From: Streptomyces albicerus
Lineage (GTDB): Bacteria; Actinomycetota; Actinomycetes; Streptomycetales; Streptomycetaceae
DNA length: 61,772 nucleotides
Assembly: GCF_008905045.1 (NCBI RefSeq)
Contig: NZ_VWMY01000061.1
Coordinates: forward strand, 9,129-70,900
Direction of reading: 5' to 3'
Shown in pieces: positions 1-7,344 of this stretch; within the stretch, counting starts at the first letter, position 1; each line of letters opens with the position of its first letter. Below the pieces are notes generated by a model. It saw only the letters and a list, made by a program, of their open reading frames with translations, was not told the origin of the DNA and did not search any database. A program made the position numbers and the translations under genes.

Positions 1-45
1 CCACGAGAACCACCCCCACAAGACGCCCACAAGAAAGGGAGCGGT

Positions 46-333
46 TCAGTCCGTGATGCGCTCCTGCAGACGTACGGTCACGGTGTCCCCGGCCTCCTTG
101 CCGATCGCCTTGCGTACGTCGGCCTTGACGGGAAGCTTGTGGGTGCCGTCGCCGAGGGCCATGAACGAGCTCCGGAAGGGATGGCCGTCGATCGTCCCGC
201 GGACCTTGACCAGACCCCGGGTGCCGAAGAACCCGACGGACTCGGGCCAGATGAGATATGTCCAGCCGCCCTTTTCGGGGCTCTTCTGAAGTACGGCAGT
301 GAATTGCTGATCCAGTTCGGTGTCCGTGTTCAT
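46..333 (-). CDS. DUF1905 domain protein
   Basis: 95-residue soluble protein with the DUF1905 pattern: an N-terminal GGWTYLIWP stretch, then VRGTIDGHPFRSSFM and LPVKADVRKAIGKEAGDTVTV. The family is a small beta-barrel of unknown biochemical role, sometimes fused to YdeI/OmpD-type domains. The frame is open further upstream, but I chose the ATG at 331-333 because AGGGGA lies at a normal distance before it and homology-like sequence begins there. It stands alone, beside a SnoaL-like gene on the same strand, with no obvious operon partner. Family call is from memory of the motif. Confidence 0.8.
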   Translation of the reverse strand: MNTDTELDQQFTAVLQKSPEKGGWTYLIWPESVGFFGTRGLVKVRGTIDGHPFRSSFMALGDGTHKLPVKADVRKAIGKEAGDTVTVRLQERITD

Positions 334-422
334 GATTTCCCCTGCTTTCCCGGCGGTCTCACACTGGTGCTTTCTCACATACGAGACCATCGGGCGCGGC
401 AAAACTCATCGCGGACGCCGTG

Positions 423-815
423 TCACGCCCCGGTGGGCACCCGGTCCAGGAATCCGTGCACGCTCCGTATCCGCCCGTCGGCGTCCAGGGAGATCACGTC
501 GAACCCGGCGACCGGTGCCGACCCGTCCGCGGTGCTGACCAGCTCCCAGCCGAAGCGCGCGATGTCGTGGTGCCCGTCCACGGCGCCGGTCAGCCGGAAG
601 GCGAAGCCGGGGAACTGCTCATGGGCCGCGGCGATCACGGCCGCGATGCCGTCGTGTCCGCGGACGTCGGCGAGCGGGTCGGTGTAGCTGCCGTCCACGG
701 TCCAGGCGGCGGCCACGGCCTTCGCGAGGGCCTCGTCCTCGCCCGCGTTCCAGGCCTCGAAGTAACGGGCGACGGCACTCTCGTATCGGTCCTGACGGTC
801 CTCGTTCGCGGACAT
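423..815 (-). CDS. SnoaL-like / NTF2-fold protein
   Basis: 130-residue protein of the NTF2-like alpha+beta cone fold. Visible hallmarks are the N-terminal helix YESAVARYFEAWNAGED, the WTVDGSYTDPLADVRGHDGI strand-turn region, and the C-terminal VAGFDVISLDADGRIRSVHGFLD strands that close the barrel. Such proteins are often small-molecule isomerases or hydrolases, or have no known substrate. No catalytic residue set can be assigned here. It is monocistronic in appearance; 440 bases without a gene lie upstream. Confidence 0.8.
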   Translation of the reverse strand: MSANEDRQDRYESAVARYFEAWNAGEDEALAKAVAAAWTVDGSYTDPLADVRGHDGIAAVIAAAHEQFPGFAFRLTGAVDGHHDIARFGWELVSTADGSAPVAGFDVISLDADGRIRSVHGFLDRVPTGA

Positions 816-1255
816 GGGCGATCAGCCTCCATCGACGTCGTACGTGCTGGTCAGGGCCCGGATCGAACGTTCTCGGGATCCGGTACCGCAACCATGCCCG
901 CCGCCGCCCGGCCCGTCGATTACCCCTCGGGTAATGAGCCCGTACCCCTTGGATGGAGTGCTCGTGGGACCGGGGCCCGCGCGGCCCGTGCCGTTTCGGC
1001 CAATCGACGCCGTGAATATGCCAGGAGACTGGCCGGAAAGGCATGGTGACAGTGTGTCAGGAGTGGTGATACTTGAATGCTGGGGCCATTCACCATCCGG
1101 AGCGCCGCCCGGAAAACGCCCCGAGAACCGACCAGGAAACCGACTGGGAAACCGCCAGGCGAACCATCTGTAGAACAGCGCCATCGTGCACAGCAAGCGA
1201 GCCGCAGGAAAGAGAGGCCGGACCGGCAGCAAGCGGATGCAATGGGGGAGCGATC
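816..1255. other. Intergenic region with palindrome and 12-bp repeats
   Basis: No convincing gene. It separates the divergent SnoaL-like gene and the hypothetical gene at 1256. It contains a short palindrome TGACA-GTG-TGTCA at 1047-1059 and an imperfect 12-bp tandem repeat at 1111-1170, both listed or discussed separately. Open frames here have poor codon bias and no ribosome binding sites. Confidence 0.6.
1111..1170. repeat. Five imperfect 12-bp tandem repeats
   Basis: Five consecutive 12-base units, roughly GGAAACCGNCNG, run head to tail (GGAAAACGCCCC, GAGAACCGACCA, GGAAACCGACTG, GGAAACCGCCAG, GCGAACCATCTG). They end about 85 bases before the start of the hypothetical gene at 1256. The array could be operator iterons or simply a slipped-strand expansion. 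Confidence 0.7.
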
Positions 1256-1666
1256 GTGCACGACGAATTCCTTTGCCATGTCACCGCGTATGGAGTGTGC
1301 GGAGGTATGTGGGTCGGCGTACCGCTCGGTACATACCGAGCGCCCACCTTGGCGCTGGCGATGTGGTGGTTACGGGACCGGGCGTCATGGATAGCCGAGC
1401 GCCTCGATCCGAACCCCGATGCCCCGTACTTCCCGCCGAACTCGATGGCACCCGTCGCGAACACGGCCCCGGACGTTCCCGGTGTGCTGCGCGCATGGTG
1501 CGGTGACATCACTCAACAGGAGCTGGCCGCCGAGGAGTTGGCCGCCGGGCATCTCATCCGCATCGCCATGAGCGACGACACCACCGAATACGAGCTGCTC
1601 GCGGAGTCGGTCGACGCCCTGCGGATGCAGCGCACGCTTCCGTTCCTGTCCGTCCCGGCCGCCTGA
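1256..1666 (+). CDS. Conserved hypothetical protein
   Basis: 136 residues from a GTG start; GGGGGAG six bases upstream decides the start, although the frame is open to about 1073. The protein begins HDEFLCHVTAYGVCGGMWVGVPLGTYRAPTLA. It has a short hydrophobic, Cys-containing N-terminal part and an acidic, helical C-terminal half (ITQQELAAEELAAGHLI). I do not recognise a named domain or catalytic motif. The single hydrophobic stretch is too short and glycine-rich to call a membrane segment. It sits alone before the FHA-ABC operon. The good Streptomyces-type codon bias makes it a likely real gene. Confidence 0.7.
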   Translation: MHDEFLCHVTAYGVCGGMWVGVPLGTYRAPTLALAMWWLRDRASWIAERLDPNPDAPYFPPNSMAPVANTAPDVPGVLRAWCGDITQQELAAEELAAGHLIRIAMSDDTTEYELLAESVDALRMQRTLPFLSVPAA

Positions 1667-1710
1667 TCCCGGCGGAGTCCCGGCGGGGCCGCTCGGGCGC
1701 GGCTCCCGCC

Positions 1711-1758
1711 GACCGTGCGCAGTGGGCGCAGATCGACCGTGCGCAGTGGGCGCAGATG
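1711..1758. repeat. 24-bp tandem duplication before FHA-ABC operon
   Basis: Positions 1711-1734 and 1735-1758 are the same 24-base unit (starting GACCGTGCGCAG) with a single mismatch at the last base. The second copy covers the -35 region expected for the promoter whose -10 is at 1771. Confidence 0.9.
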
Positions 1759-1770
1759 TGAACGAATAGC

Positions 1771-1782
1771 TAGAATTCAGGC
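1771..1782 (+). promoter_or_regulatory. -10 box, probable leaderless promoter
   Basis: TAGAAT at 1771-1776 fits the TAnnnT consensus. It ends six bases before the ATG at 1783, so transcription should begin at or beside the A of the start codon. No Shine-Dalgarno sequence is present between it and the ATG. Together these indicate a leaderless mRNA for the FHA-ABC operon. Confidence 0.6.
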
Positions 1783-4119
1783 ATGGGAGAGCGGTCTGCG
1801 GCGCCCGAACTCGTCCTCGAAACCGAGACGGGCTCCACGGTGATGACCCCGAACCACGCCTATCACCTCGGCCGCGACCCGCTCAGCGACATCGTTCTCG
1901 ACGACGCCCGGGTCTCCTGGCACCACGCGGTCCTGCGGCCCGACGCCGACCACTGGACGATCGAGGACGAGAACAGCACCAACGGCACGTACGCCGACGG
2001 CCGCCGCGTCCACGAGTGGGACGTCGGCCCTGGCAGCGTCATCCGCTTCGGCAACCCTTCCGACGGGCCGTGCGCCGTGCTCGTCGGCCGGCCACCGCCC
2101 ACGCCCGAGCGTCCCTCCGCCGTCTCGATGCCCGCCGCGACCGGCACCTTCCGGCAGCCCACGACCGTCCGTCCGCTGCCCGCCCGCACCGTCCGCATCG
2201 GCCGCGGCGGCGACAACGACCTGGTCATCGACGACCTGGTCGTCTCCAGGCGGCACGCAGAGCTTCGCGCGCTTGCGGACGGGACGTACGAGATCGTCGA
2301 CCTGGGCAGTCACAACGGCACATTCCTCAACGGGCAGCCCGTCACCCGCGCCGGGATCGCCGAGGGCGACATCGTCGGGATCGGCCACTCGGCGTTCTGC
2401 CTGGTCGGCGACCAGCTGCAGGAGTACGTCGACACCGGCGAGGTCTCGCTCGACGTACAGGACCTGTCGGTCGCCGTCGACCGGGGCCGCAAAACGCTCC
2501 TCGACCGGGTCTCCTTCCCCGTCGGCGAGAAGTGCCTGCTCGCCGTCGTGGGTCCCAGTGGCGCCGGAAAGTCCACGCTGCTGAACGCCCTGACCGGGCA
2601 GCGCCCCGCCGACCGTGGCACGGTCCTGTACGACGGCCGCGACCTGTACCGGGACTACGCCGAGCTCCGCCAGCGCATCGGCCTGGTACCGCAGGACGAC
2701 ATCCTGCACGCCCAGCTGACCGTGCGACGGGCCCTCGCCTACGCCGCCGAGCTGCGCTTCCCGCAGGACACCGCGAAGGCCGAGCGCCGGGCCAGGGTCG
2801 ACGAGGTCCTGCGCGAGCTCGGCCTGGAGCAGCGCGCCGGGCAGCCCATCCACAGCCTCTCCGGCGGCCAGCGCAAGCGCGTCAGCGTGGCCCTCGAACT
2901 GCTCACCAAGCCCTCGCTGCTCTTCCTCGACGAGCCGACCTCCGGCCTCGACCCCGGCATGGACCGCTCGGTGATGCACATGCTGCGCGGGCTGGCCGAC
3001 GACGGCCGTACCGTCATCGTGGTCACGCACAGTGTGCTCAGCCTCGACGTCTGCGACCGGCTGCTCGTGCTCGCACCCGGCGGCAAGGTCGCCTACTACG
3101 GGCCGCCCGACGAGACCCTCGACTTCTTCGGCTACGAGCAGTGGCCCGAGGCGTTCGAGGCCTTCGAGCGGGACCACGACCGGGACTGGGCCGGCGAGTA
3201 CCGCGAGTCGCTCCAGCACCGGCAGTACATCGTCAACTCCACCGCCCAGCCGCACCTCGCTCAGGCCGTCCCGGCCCCCGGCACCGTTCCCCGGCCGCCC
3301 AAGGCCCAGAGCTGGGGCTCCCAGCTGGGCACGCTGGTGCGCCGGTACGCGGCCGCGCTCAGCGCCGACCGGACGTTCCTCGCCATCATGATCGCCCTGC
3401 CGTTCGTGATGGGAGCCATGGCCAGGGCACTGGCCGGAAGCAAGCTGACGCAGGAGACGGCGATGAACGCGCTGCTCATCCTCTGCGTCGGCGGAGTTCT
3501 GACGGGCGCGGCCAACGCCGTGCGGGAACTGGTCAAGGAACGCGTGATCTACCAGCGCGAACGGGCCGTCGGCCTGTCCAGATCGGCGTACCTGATGTCC
3601 AAGGTCGTCGTCCTCGGCGCGATCACCGTCCTCCAGGCCGTCGTCCTGACCCTGGTGGCGCTGCTCGGCGTCGACCTGAACGCGCCCGGCGGCGAGGGCG
3701 TGGTCATGGCGCCGCTCGTCGAGATCACGGTCGCCGTCGCGCTGCTCGCCTTCACCGCGATGATGCTCGGCCTCCTCGTCTCCGCGCTGGTGCGCAAGGA
3801 GGAGGTCACGATGCCGCTGCTCGTGCTCCTCGCCATCGTCCAGGTCGTGTTCTGCGGCGCGCTGCTGAAGCTCGACGGCGTCCCCGGCATCGAGCAGCTG
3901 TCGTGGCTGGTGCCGTCGCGCTGGGCGCTCGGCGCGATGGCGGGCACCATCGGGCTGGCCCGGCTCGTGCCGGGCGACCTCACCGCCGACCCGCTGTTCA
4001 AGCACTCGGTGGGCGTGTGGCTGCTCAACATGGGCATGCTCGTCGTCCTCGCGACCGTCTTCGGATACGCGGTCGCCCGGCTGCTGAGGCGGCACGAACC
4101 GGAAGTCATGCGGAAGTAG
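1783..4119 (+). CDS. Tandem-FHA ABC-2 transporter (Rv1747-like)
   Basis: 778-residue fused transporter. FHA1 spans about residues 28-75 (GR, SWHH, NSTNGTY). FHA2 spans about 138-186 (VRIGR, SRRHAE, GSHNGTF). The ATPase follows with Walker A GPSGAGKST (257-265), signature LSGGQRKR (359-366) and Walker B LLFLDEP (379-385). From about residue 530 there are six hydrophobic segments of an ABC-2 permease, so the layout is that of ABCG half-transporters. FHA domains bind phosphothreonine; in Mycobacterium tuberculosis the equivalent Rv1747 is bound and phosphorylated by PknF. The linker between the FHA domains contains PTTV. The start is an ATG with a leaderless promoter. It is first in an operon with an SH3-like protein and a kinase. 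The exported substrate is unknown. Confidence 0.93.
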   Translation: MGERSAAPELVLETETGSTVMTPNHAYHLGRDPLSDIVLDDARVSWHHAVLRPDADHWTIEDENSTNGTYADGRRVHEWDVGPGSVIRFGNPSDGPCAVLVGRPPPTPERPSAVSMPAATGTFRQPTTVRPLPARTVRIGRGGDNDLVIDDLVVSRRHAELRALADGTYEIVDLGSHNGTFLNGQPVTRAGIAEGDIVGIGHSAFCLVGDQLQEYVDTGEVSLDVQDLSVAVDRGRKTLLDRVSFPVGEKCLLAVVGPSGAGKSTLLNALTGQRPADRGTVLYDGRDLYRDYAELRQRIGLVPQDDILHAQLTVRRALAYAAELRFPQDTAKAERRARVDEVLRELGLEQRAGQPIHSLSGGQRKRVSVALELLTKPSLLFLDEPTSGLDPGMDRSVMHMLRGLADDGRTVIVVTHSVLSLDVCDRLLVLAPGGKVAYYGPPDETLDFFGYEQWPEAFEAFERDHDRDWAGEYRESLQHRQYIVNSTAQPHLAQAVPAPGTVPRPPKAQSWGSQLGTLVRRYAAALSADRTFLAIMIALPFVMGAMARALAGSKLTQETAMNALLILCVGGVLTGAANAVRELVKERVIYQRERAVGLSRSAYLMSKVVVLGAITVLQAVVLTLVALLGVDLNAPGGEGVVMAPLVEITVAVALLAFTAMMLGLLVSALVRKEEVTMPLLVLLAIVQVVFCGALLKLDGVPGIEQLSWLVPSRWALGAMAGTIGLARLVPGDLTADPLFKHSVGVWLLNMGMLVVLATVFGYAVARLLRRHEPEVMRK

Positions 4120-4138
4120 GAAACAGGAAGCAGGCGCG

Positions 4139-4819
4139 ATGACGACAATCCCCGACTTCCGCCCCACGCACGTCGTCCCCGGGGACGGCATGCCGGCCTG
4201 GGAGGCCCCGGATCCCACCAGGCCCACCGTGCCGCTCGACGCCCTCCTGCCGGTCCGTCTCGTCGAGCGGCGCGGTGACTGGGGACACGTCGTCTGCGCC
4301 AACGGCTGGTCCGCGTGGGTCGACGGCCGCCTGCTGGTCGCCGTACCGCAGGACCCGCCGGCCGCCGGACAGCCCCTCGCCCGCACCGCGGACCCGCGCC
4401 CGCTGCTCGCCCGCGTCGAGGAGACGGTGGGCCGCTACCGGCAGACGGTCGAGGAGTTCGCGGCCGGACACCTGGACGGGGAGTCCTTCCACGGCCGTAC
4501 GCAGGGGCTGCGGGTCGGGATCGTCGTCGACGGGGAGGCCGTGTGGCTGTACGAGGCCGAGCACGAGCGGTGGGTGTACTGCGACGGCACACGGCTGAGT
4601 ACCTATGCGACACCGGAACCGCCCGCCGAGGCCGGTCCGGAGCGGCCCGCCGCCGGTCGTCCCGAGTCGCCTGCCTCCGGCGACCCCGAGCCGACACAGG
4701 TCGTGCGGGACATCGGGCCGGAGCCCACGCAGGTGGTGGGAAATTCGGGACCGCCCAGGAACGCGGGGGACGCGGACCACGCCCCCACCCGGCTCGTCAC
4801 GGGCGACGGTGACGGCTGA
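4139..4819 (+). CDS. SH3-like protein with PT-x-x-V motifs
   Basis: 226-residue soluble protein between the FHA transporter (19-base gap) and the kinase (TGATG overlap). Residues about 33-70 look like a bacterial SH3-type barrel (VRLVERRGDWGHVVCANGWSAWVDGRLL). Residues 85-150 form an alpha/beta part ending in VWLYEAEHERWVYCDG. The C-terminal ~70 residues are a Pro/Glu-rich tail with PTQVV twice (Thr186, Thr197) and PTRLV (Thr217); the N-terminus has PTHVV (Thr10). These pT-x-x-V/L sites suit FHA recognition. I infer it is a phospho-adaptor linking kinase and transporter. No direct homologue is known to me, and the family name is uncertain. Confidence 0.75.
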   Translation: MTTIPDFRPTHVVPGDGMPAWEAPDPTRPTVPLDALLPVRLVERRGDWGHVVCANGWSAWVDGRLLVAVPQDPPAAGQPLARTADPRPLLARVEETVGRYRQTVEEFAAGHLDGESFHGRTQGLRVGIVVDGEAVWLYEAEHERWVYCDGTRLSTYATPEPPAEAGPERPAAGRPESPASGDPEPTQVVRDIGPEPTQVVGNSGPPRNAGDADHAPTRLVTGDGDG

Positions 4820-5811
4820 TGCCGCACGACACGAGCCTGTACTCGGGTCGGCCCTCCGACCTGATCGGCAAGCAGATCGCGGGCTACCGGATCGAGCGCG
4901 AGATCGGCCGGGGCGGCATGGCCGTCGTCTACCGCGCCAAGGATCTGCGGCTCGACCGCACGGTCGCCCTGAAGTTGCTCGCACCGGAACTGGCCCGCAA
5001 CGACACCTTCCGCAAACGCTTCACGCACGAGTCGCGGGTGGCCGCCGCGATCGATCACCCGCACATCGTGCCGGTCTTCGAGGCGGGCGAGACCGACGGC
5101 GTCCTCTACATTGCCATGCGGTACGTCGCAGGCCGCGACCTGCGTCATCTCCTCGACCGTGAGGGGCCGTTGGCCATCGCGGTGGCCACCCGCATCGCCG
5201 GCCAGGTGGCGTCCGCGCTCGACGCCGCCCACGACCACGGCCTGGTCCACCGGGACGTCAAACCTGGCAACATCCTGGTCGCGGCAGGCACGGACAGCGA
5301 CCACCCCGAGCACGTCTACCTCACCGACTTCGGTCTCACGAAGAAGTCGCTGTCCCTGACCGGGTTCACCACGGTCGGCCAGTTCGTCGGCACACTCGAC
5401 TACGTGGCGCCCGAGCAGATCTCCGGGCGCCCGGTCGACGGACGCTGCGACGTGTACAGCCTCGCCTGCGTCGTCCACGAGACACTGGCCGGCCGGCCGC
5501 CGTTCCAACGGGACGACGACATGGCCCTGTTGTGGGCCCACCAGTACGACCAGCCGCCCCCGCTGACCGAGCAGCGCCCCGACCTCGCCGCCCTCGTCGA
5601 CGGAGTCATGGTGAAGGCCCTCGCCAAGAGCCCCGACGACCGGTACGACTCCTGCCTCGCCTTCGTGGCCGCGTTGCGCTCCGCCGCGACCGGGGCCGCG
5701 GCGGCGGGGCACGCGCCCACTCAGGTGGATCTCCGCGTCGTGGGGGCGCCCGAGCGGGTGGGGCCGCCGCCCGAACCGCCGGGCTGGGCGCGGCCGGTGT
5801 TTCCTCGTTGA
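4819..5811 (+). CDS. Soluble serine/threonine protein kinase
   Basis: 330-residue Hanks-type kinase with every key residue: glycine loop GRGGMAVVY (30-38), ATP-binding Lys52, HRDVKPGN (144-151), DFG (170-172), activation-loop TGFTTVGQFVGTLDYVAPE with candidate autophosphorylation Thr184/185, and APE (197-199). It overlaps the upstream gene by TGATG, implying translational coupling. Unlike PknF or PknB it has no transmembrane segment and no sensor domain. After the kinase fold there is only a ~40-residue Pro-rich tail, containing PTQV (Thr301), which resembles the motifs in the neighbouring protein. It probably phosphorylates the operon partners that the FHA domains then read. Confidence 0.93.
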   Translation: MPHDTSLYSGRPSDLIGKQIAGYRIEREIGRGGMAVVYRAKDLRLDRTVALKLLAPELARNDTFRKRFTHESRVAAAIDHPHIVPVFEAGETDGVLYIAMRYVAGRDLRHLLDREGPLAIAVATRIAGQVASALDAAHDHGLVHRDVKPGNILVAAGTDSDHPEHVYLTDFGLTKKSLSLTGFTTVGQFVGTLDYVAPEQISGRPVDGRCDVYSLACVVHETLAGRPPFQRDDDMALLWAHQYDQPPPLTEQRPDLAALVDGVMVKALAKSPDDRYDSCLAFVAALRSAATGAAAAGHAPTQVDLRVVGAPERVGPPPEPPGWARPVFPR

Positions 5812-5870
5812 TCTCGGTGAGGCTTCGCCTGGGGCCGGTGGGTAAGCGCGGGTTGTGGTGGGCTGGTCGC

Positions 5871-5900
5871 GTTCCCCGCGCCCCTTAGGGGCGCGGGAAC
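5871..5900. terminator. Bidirectional hairpin between kinase and membrane gene
   Basis: Near-perfect inverted repeat, GTTCCCCGCGCCCCT paired with TAGGGGCGCGGGAAC, ending directly at the stop codon of the convergent membrane gene. The same GC-rich palindrome family recurs at 22643 and 44752 in this window. Confidence 0.8.
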
Positions 5901-7181
5901 TCAGACCTTCGGATTCTCCACCTCGCCGTGCCGGTGCATCCGTGAGGCGAGCAGCGCGCCCGCGAAGCCGGTGACCAGCCCCCAGAGCACGGCGAAACCG
6001 AGGGTGCCCCACAGCCGGGGGCGCAGGAAGAGGTCGCCGGACAGCCCGCTTCCGACGTCTCCGATGCCGAGCAGCGACAAGCCGTAGTGCGCGTCGATAC
6101 GGCCGATGAGGCAGACCGTGAGCACGGTGAGAACGAGCGCGACCGCCATGTGCAGGGCGTGCTGCCAGGCCCGCATCCGGGCCGGGGAACGCGAGACCAT
6201 CAGGAAAGCGACCCCGAGCAGCAGTACCGCGTTGACGACGACGAGCCACCACACTTTGCCGTCCTGCTCGGACAGCGTCCGCAGGTTGAGGGTCGAGATG
6301 TCCGGCGTACGCAGCACGATGTCCAGCACGTGCGGCATCGGCAGCCCGAACGGCCCCTCGACGCGGCCTTCCCAGGACCCGCCCAGACCGATCGTGAAGG
6401 CGAGCCAGACGAGGTTCGGCAGCCCGAGGAGGATCACGGCGAGCGTCTCTGCCGCATGACCGCGCGTCGCCGCCACCACCAGGGCGATGACCACACCCAG
6501 GGCGACGTACGCGAGCAGCAGCACGACCATGGCGTACGCGGCGGGCCGTACCGACTCCTGGAAACGCAGCAGCCGGGGCGGCAGCGGGGCCCTGGGCGAG
6601 ACGAGCAGCGCCAGGACGAGGACGGCTGCCAGCCACAGGAGGCCGTAGGACAGCGTCACCGGCACATCGGCCTTGAAGCCGACCCGGGGCGACGACGCGC
6701 CGAACAGCTCGCCGATGTCGGAGAGCGTGCCCTCGCCGAGCGAGATCGCGAAGGTCTGGCGGGCCGACAGCGCGACGGCGGTCAGCGCGAGGAGCCACAG
6801 GAAGGCGATCCTGGCGGCCCAGCTCGCCAGTTCGGGGGCCCCGGCGACGGCTCGGTGGCGCAGCGGCCGGAGGAAACCGGCGGCGACGACCAGGACGCCG
6901 GTCAGTGTCACCGACAGGGGGATGACCGTCAGTCCCGCCCGGGTCTCGGCGATCGCCCCGGCGTTCCCGGCGAACTCCACCGAGCCGCCGACCGCCACCA
7001 CGACGGTGGCCGCCACGACACGCGGGAAGGCGCCGTCCGGCAGATCGGCGGCCCCGGCCGCCCACAGCCCGAGGGCGGCGACCACGACCATGGCGATCAG
7101 CCCGGCCAGGACCGTCGCCAGCGCCTGCACCCAGCCGTGGCGGGCCACTGTTACCTGGTCGGGGGCTGTCTGGAGGCTCAC
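5901..7181 (-). CDS. Streptophobe-type multipass membrane protein
   Basis: 426 residues, GTG start. Roughly eleven or twelve hydrophobic helices alternate with loops, for example ATVLAGLIAMVVVAALGLWAAG near residue 22 and YAMVVLLLAYVALGVVIALVVA in the middle. It matches the actinobacterial 'streptophobe' family, whose function is unknown. No transporter motif, heme ligand or enzyme motif is visible. It converges on the kinase gene across a shared terminator and diverges from the secreted DUF6777-like gene. That neighbourhood suggests a link to the kinase system, but nothing proves it. Confidence 0.75.
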   Translation of the reverse strand: MSLQTAPDQVTVARHGWVQALATVLAGLIAMVVVAALGLWAAGAADLPDGAFPRVVAATVVVAVGGSVEFAGNAGAIAETRAGLTVIPLSVTLTGVLVVAAGFLRPLRHRAVAGAPELASWAARIAFLWLLALTAVALSARQTFAISLGEGTLSDIGELFGASSPRVGFKADVPVTLSYGLLWLAAVLVLALLVSPRAPLPPRLLRFQESVRPAAYAMVVLLLAYVALGVVIALVVAATRGHAAETLAVILLGLPNLVWLAFTIGLGGSWEGRVEGPFGLPMPHVLDIVLRTPDISTLNLRTLSEQDGKVWWLVVVNAVLLLGVAFLMVSRSPARMRAWQHALHMAVALVLTVLTVCLIGRIDAHYGLSLLGIGDVGSGLSGDLFLRPRLWGTLGFAVLWGLVTGFAGALLASRMHRHGEVENPKV

Positions 7182-7287
7182 CCTGCCACGCTAAGCAGGC
7201 CTTCGGCTGCGCGCCCGCCGAGAGGGCCGACCGCGTCGGCTTGCGGCCGGTACGGGACCGGAGCACACAATGGGCTCGTTGTGGAAG

Positions 7288-7317
7288 AAAGTGGCACAAA
7301 GTGCGTGAAGTGCCGCG
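7288..7317. promoter_or_regulatory. Triple AAAGTG direct repeat in divergent promoter
   Basis: Three head-to-tail ten-base units (AAAGTGGCAC, AAAGTGCGTG, AAGTGCCGCG) lie between the divergent genes at 7181 and 7345. The spacing of about one helical turn is what cooperative activator or repressor sites look like. No known regulator's consensus matches by eye. Confidence 0.45.
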
Positions 7318-7344
7318 GGATCCCTACGCCGGGAAGAAGAGCTC

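Noticed and set aside
1777..4386. Very long minus-strand open frame opposite the FHA-ABC gene
   Set aside because: Arg/Gly/Asp-rich translation with no domain; it is the antisense shadow caused by high third-position GC of the real gene.
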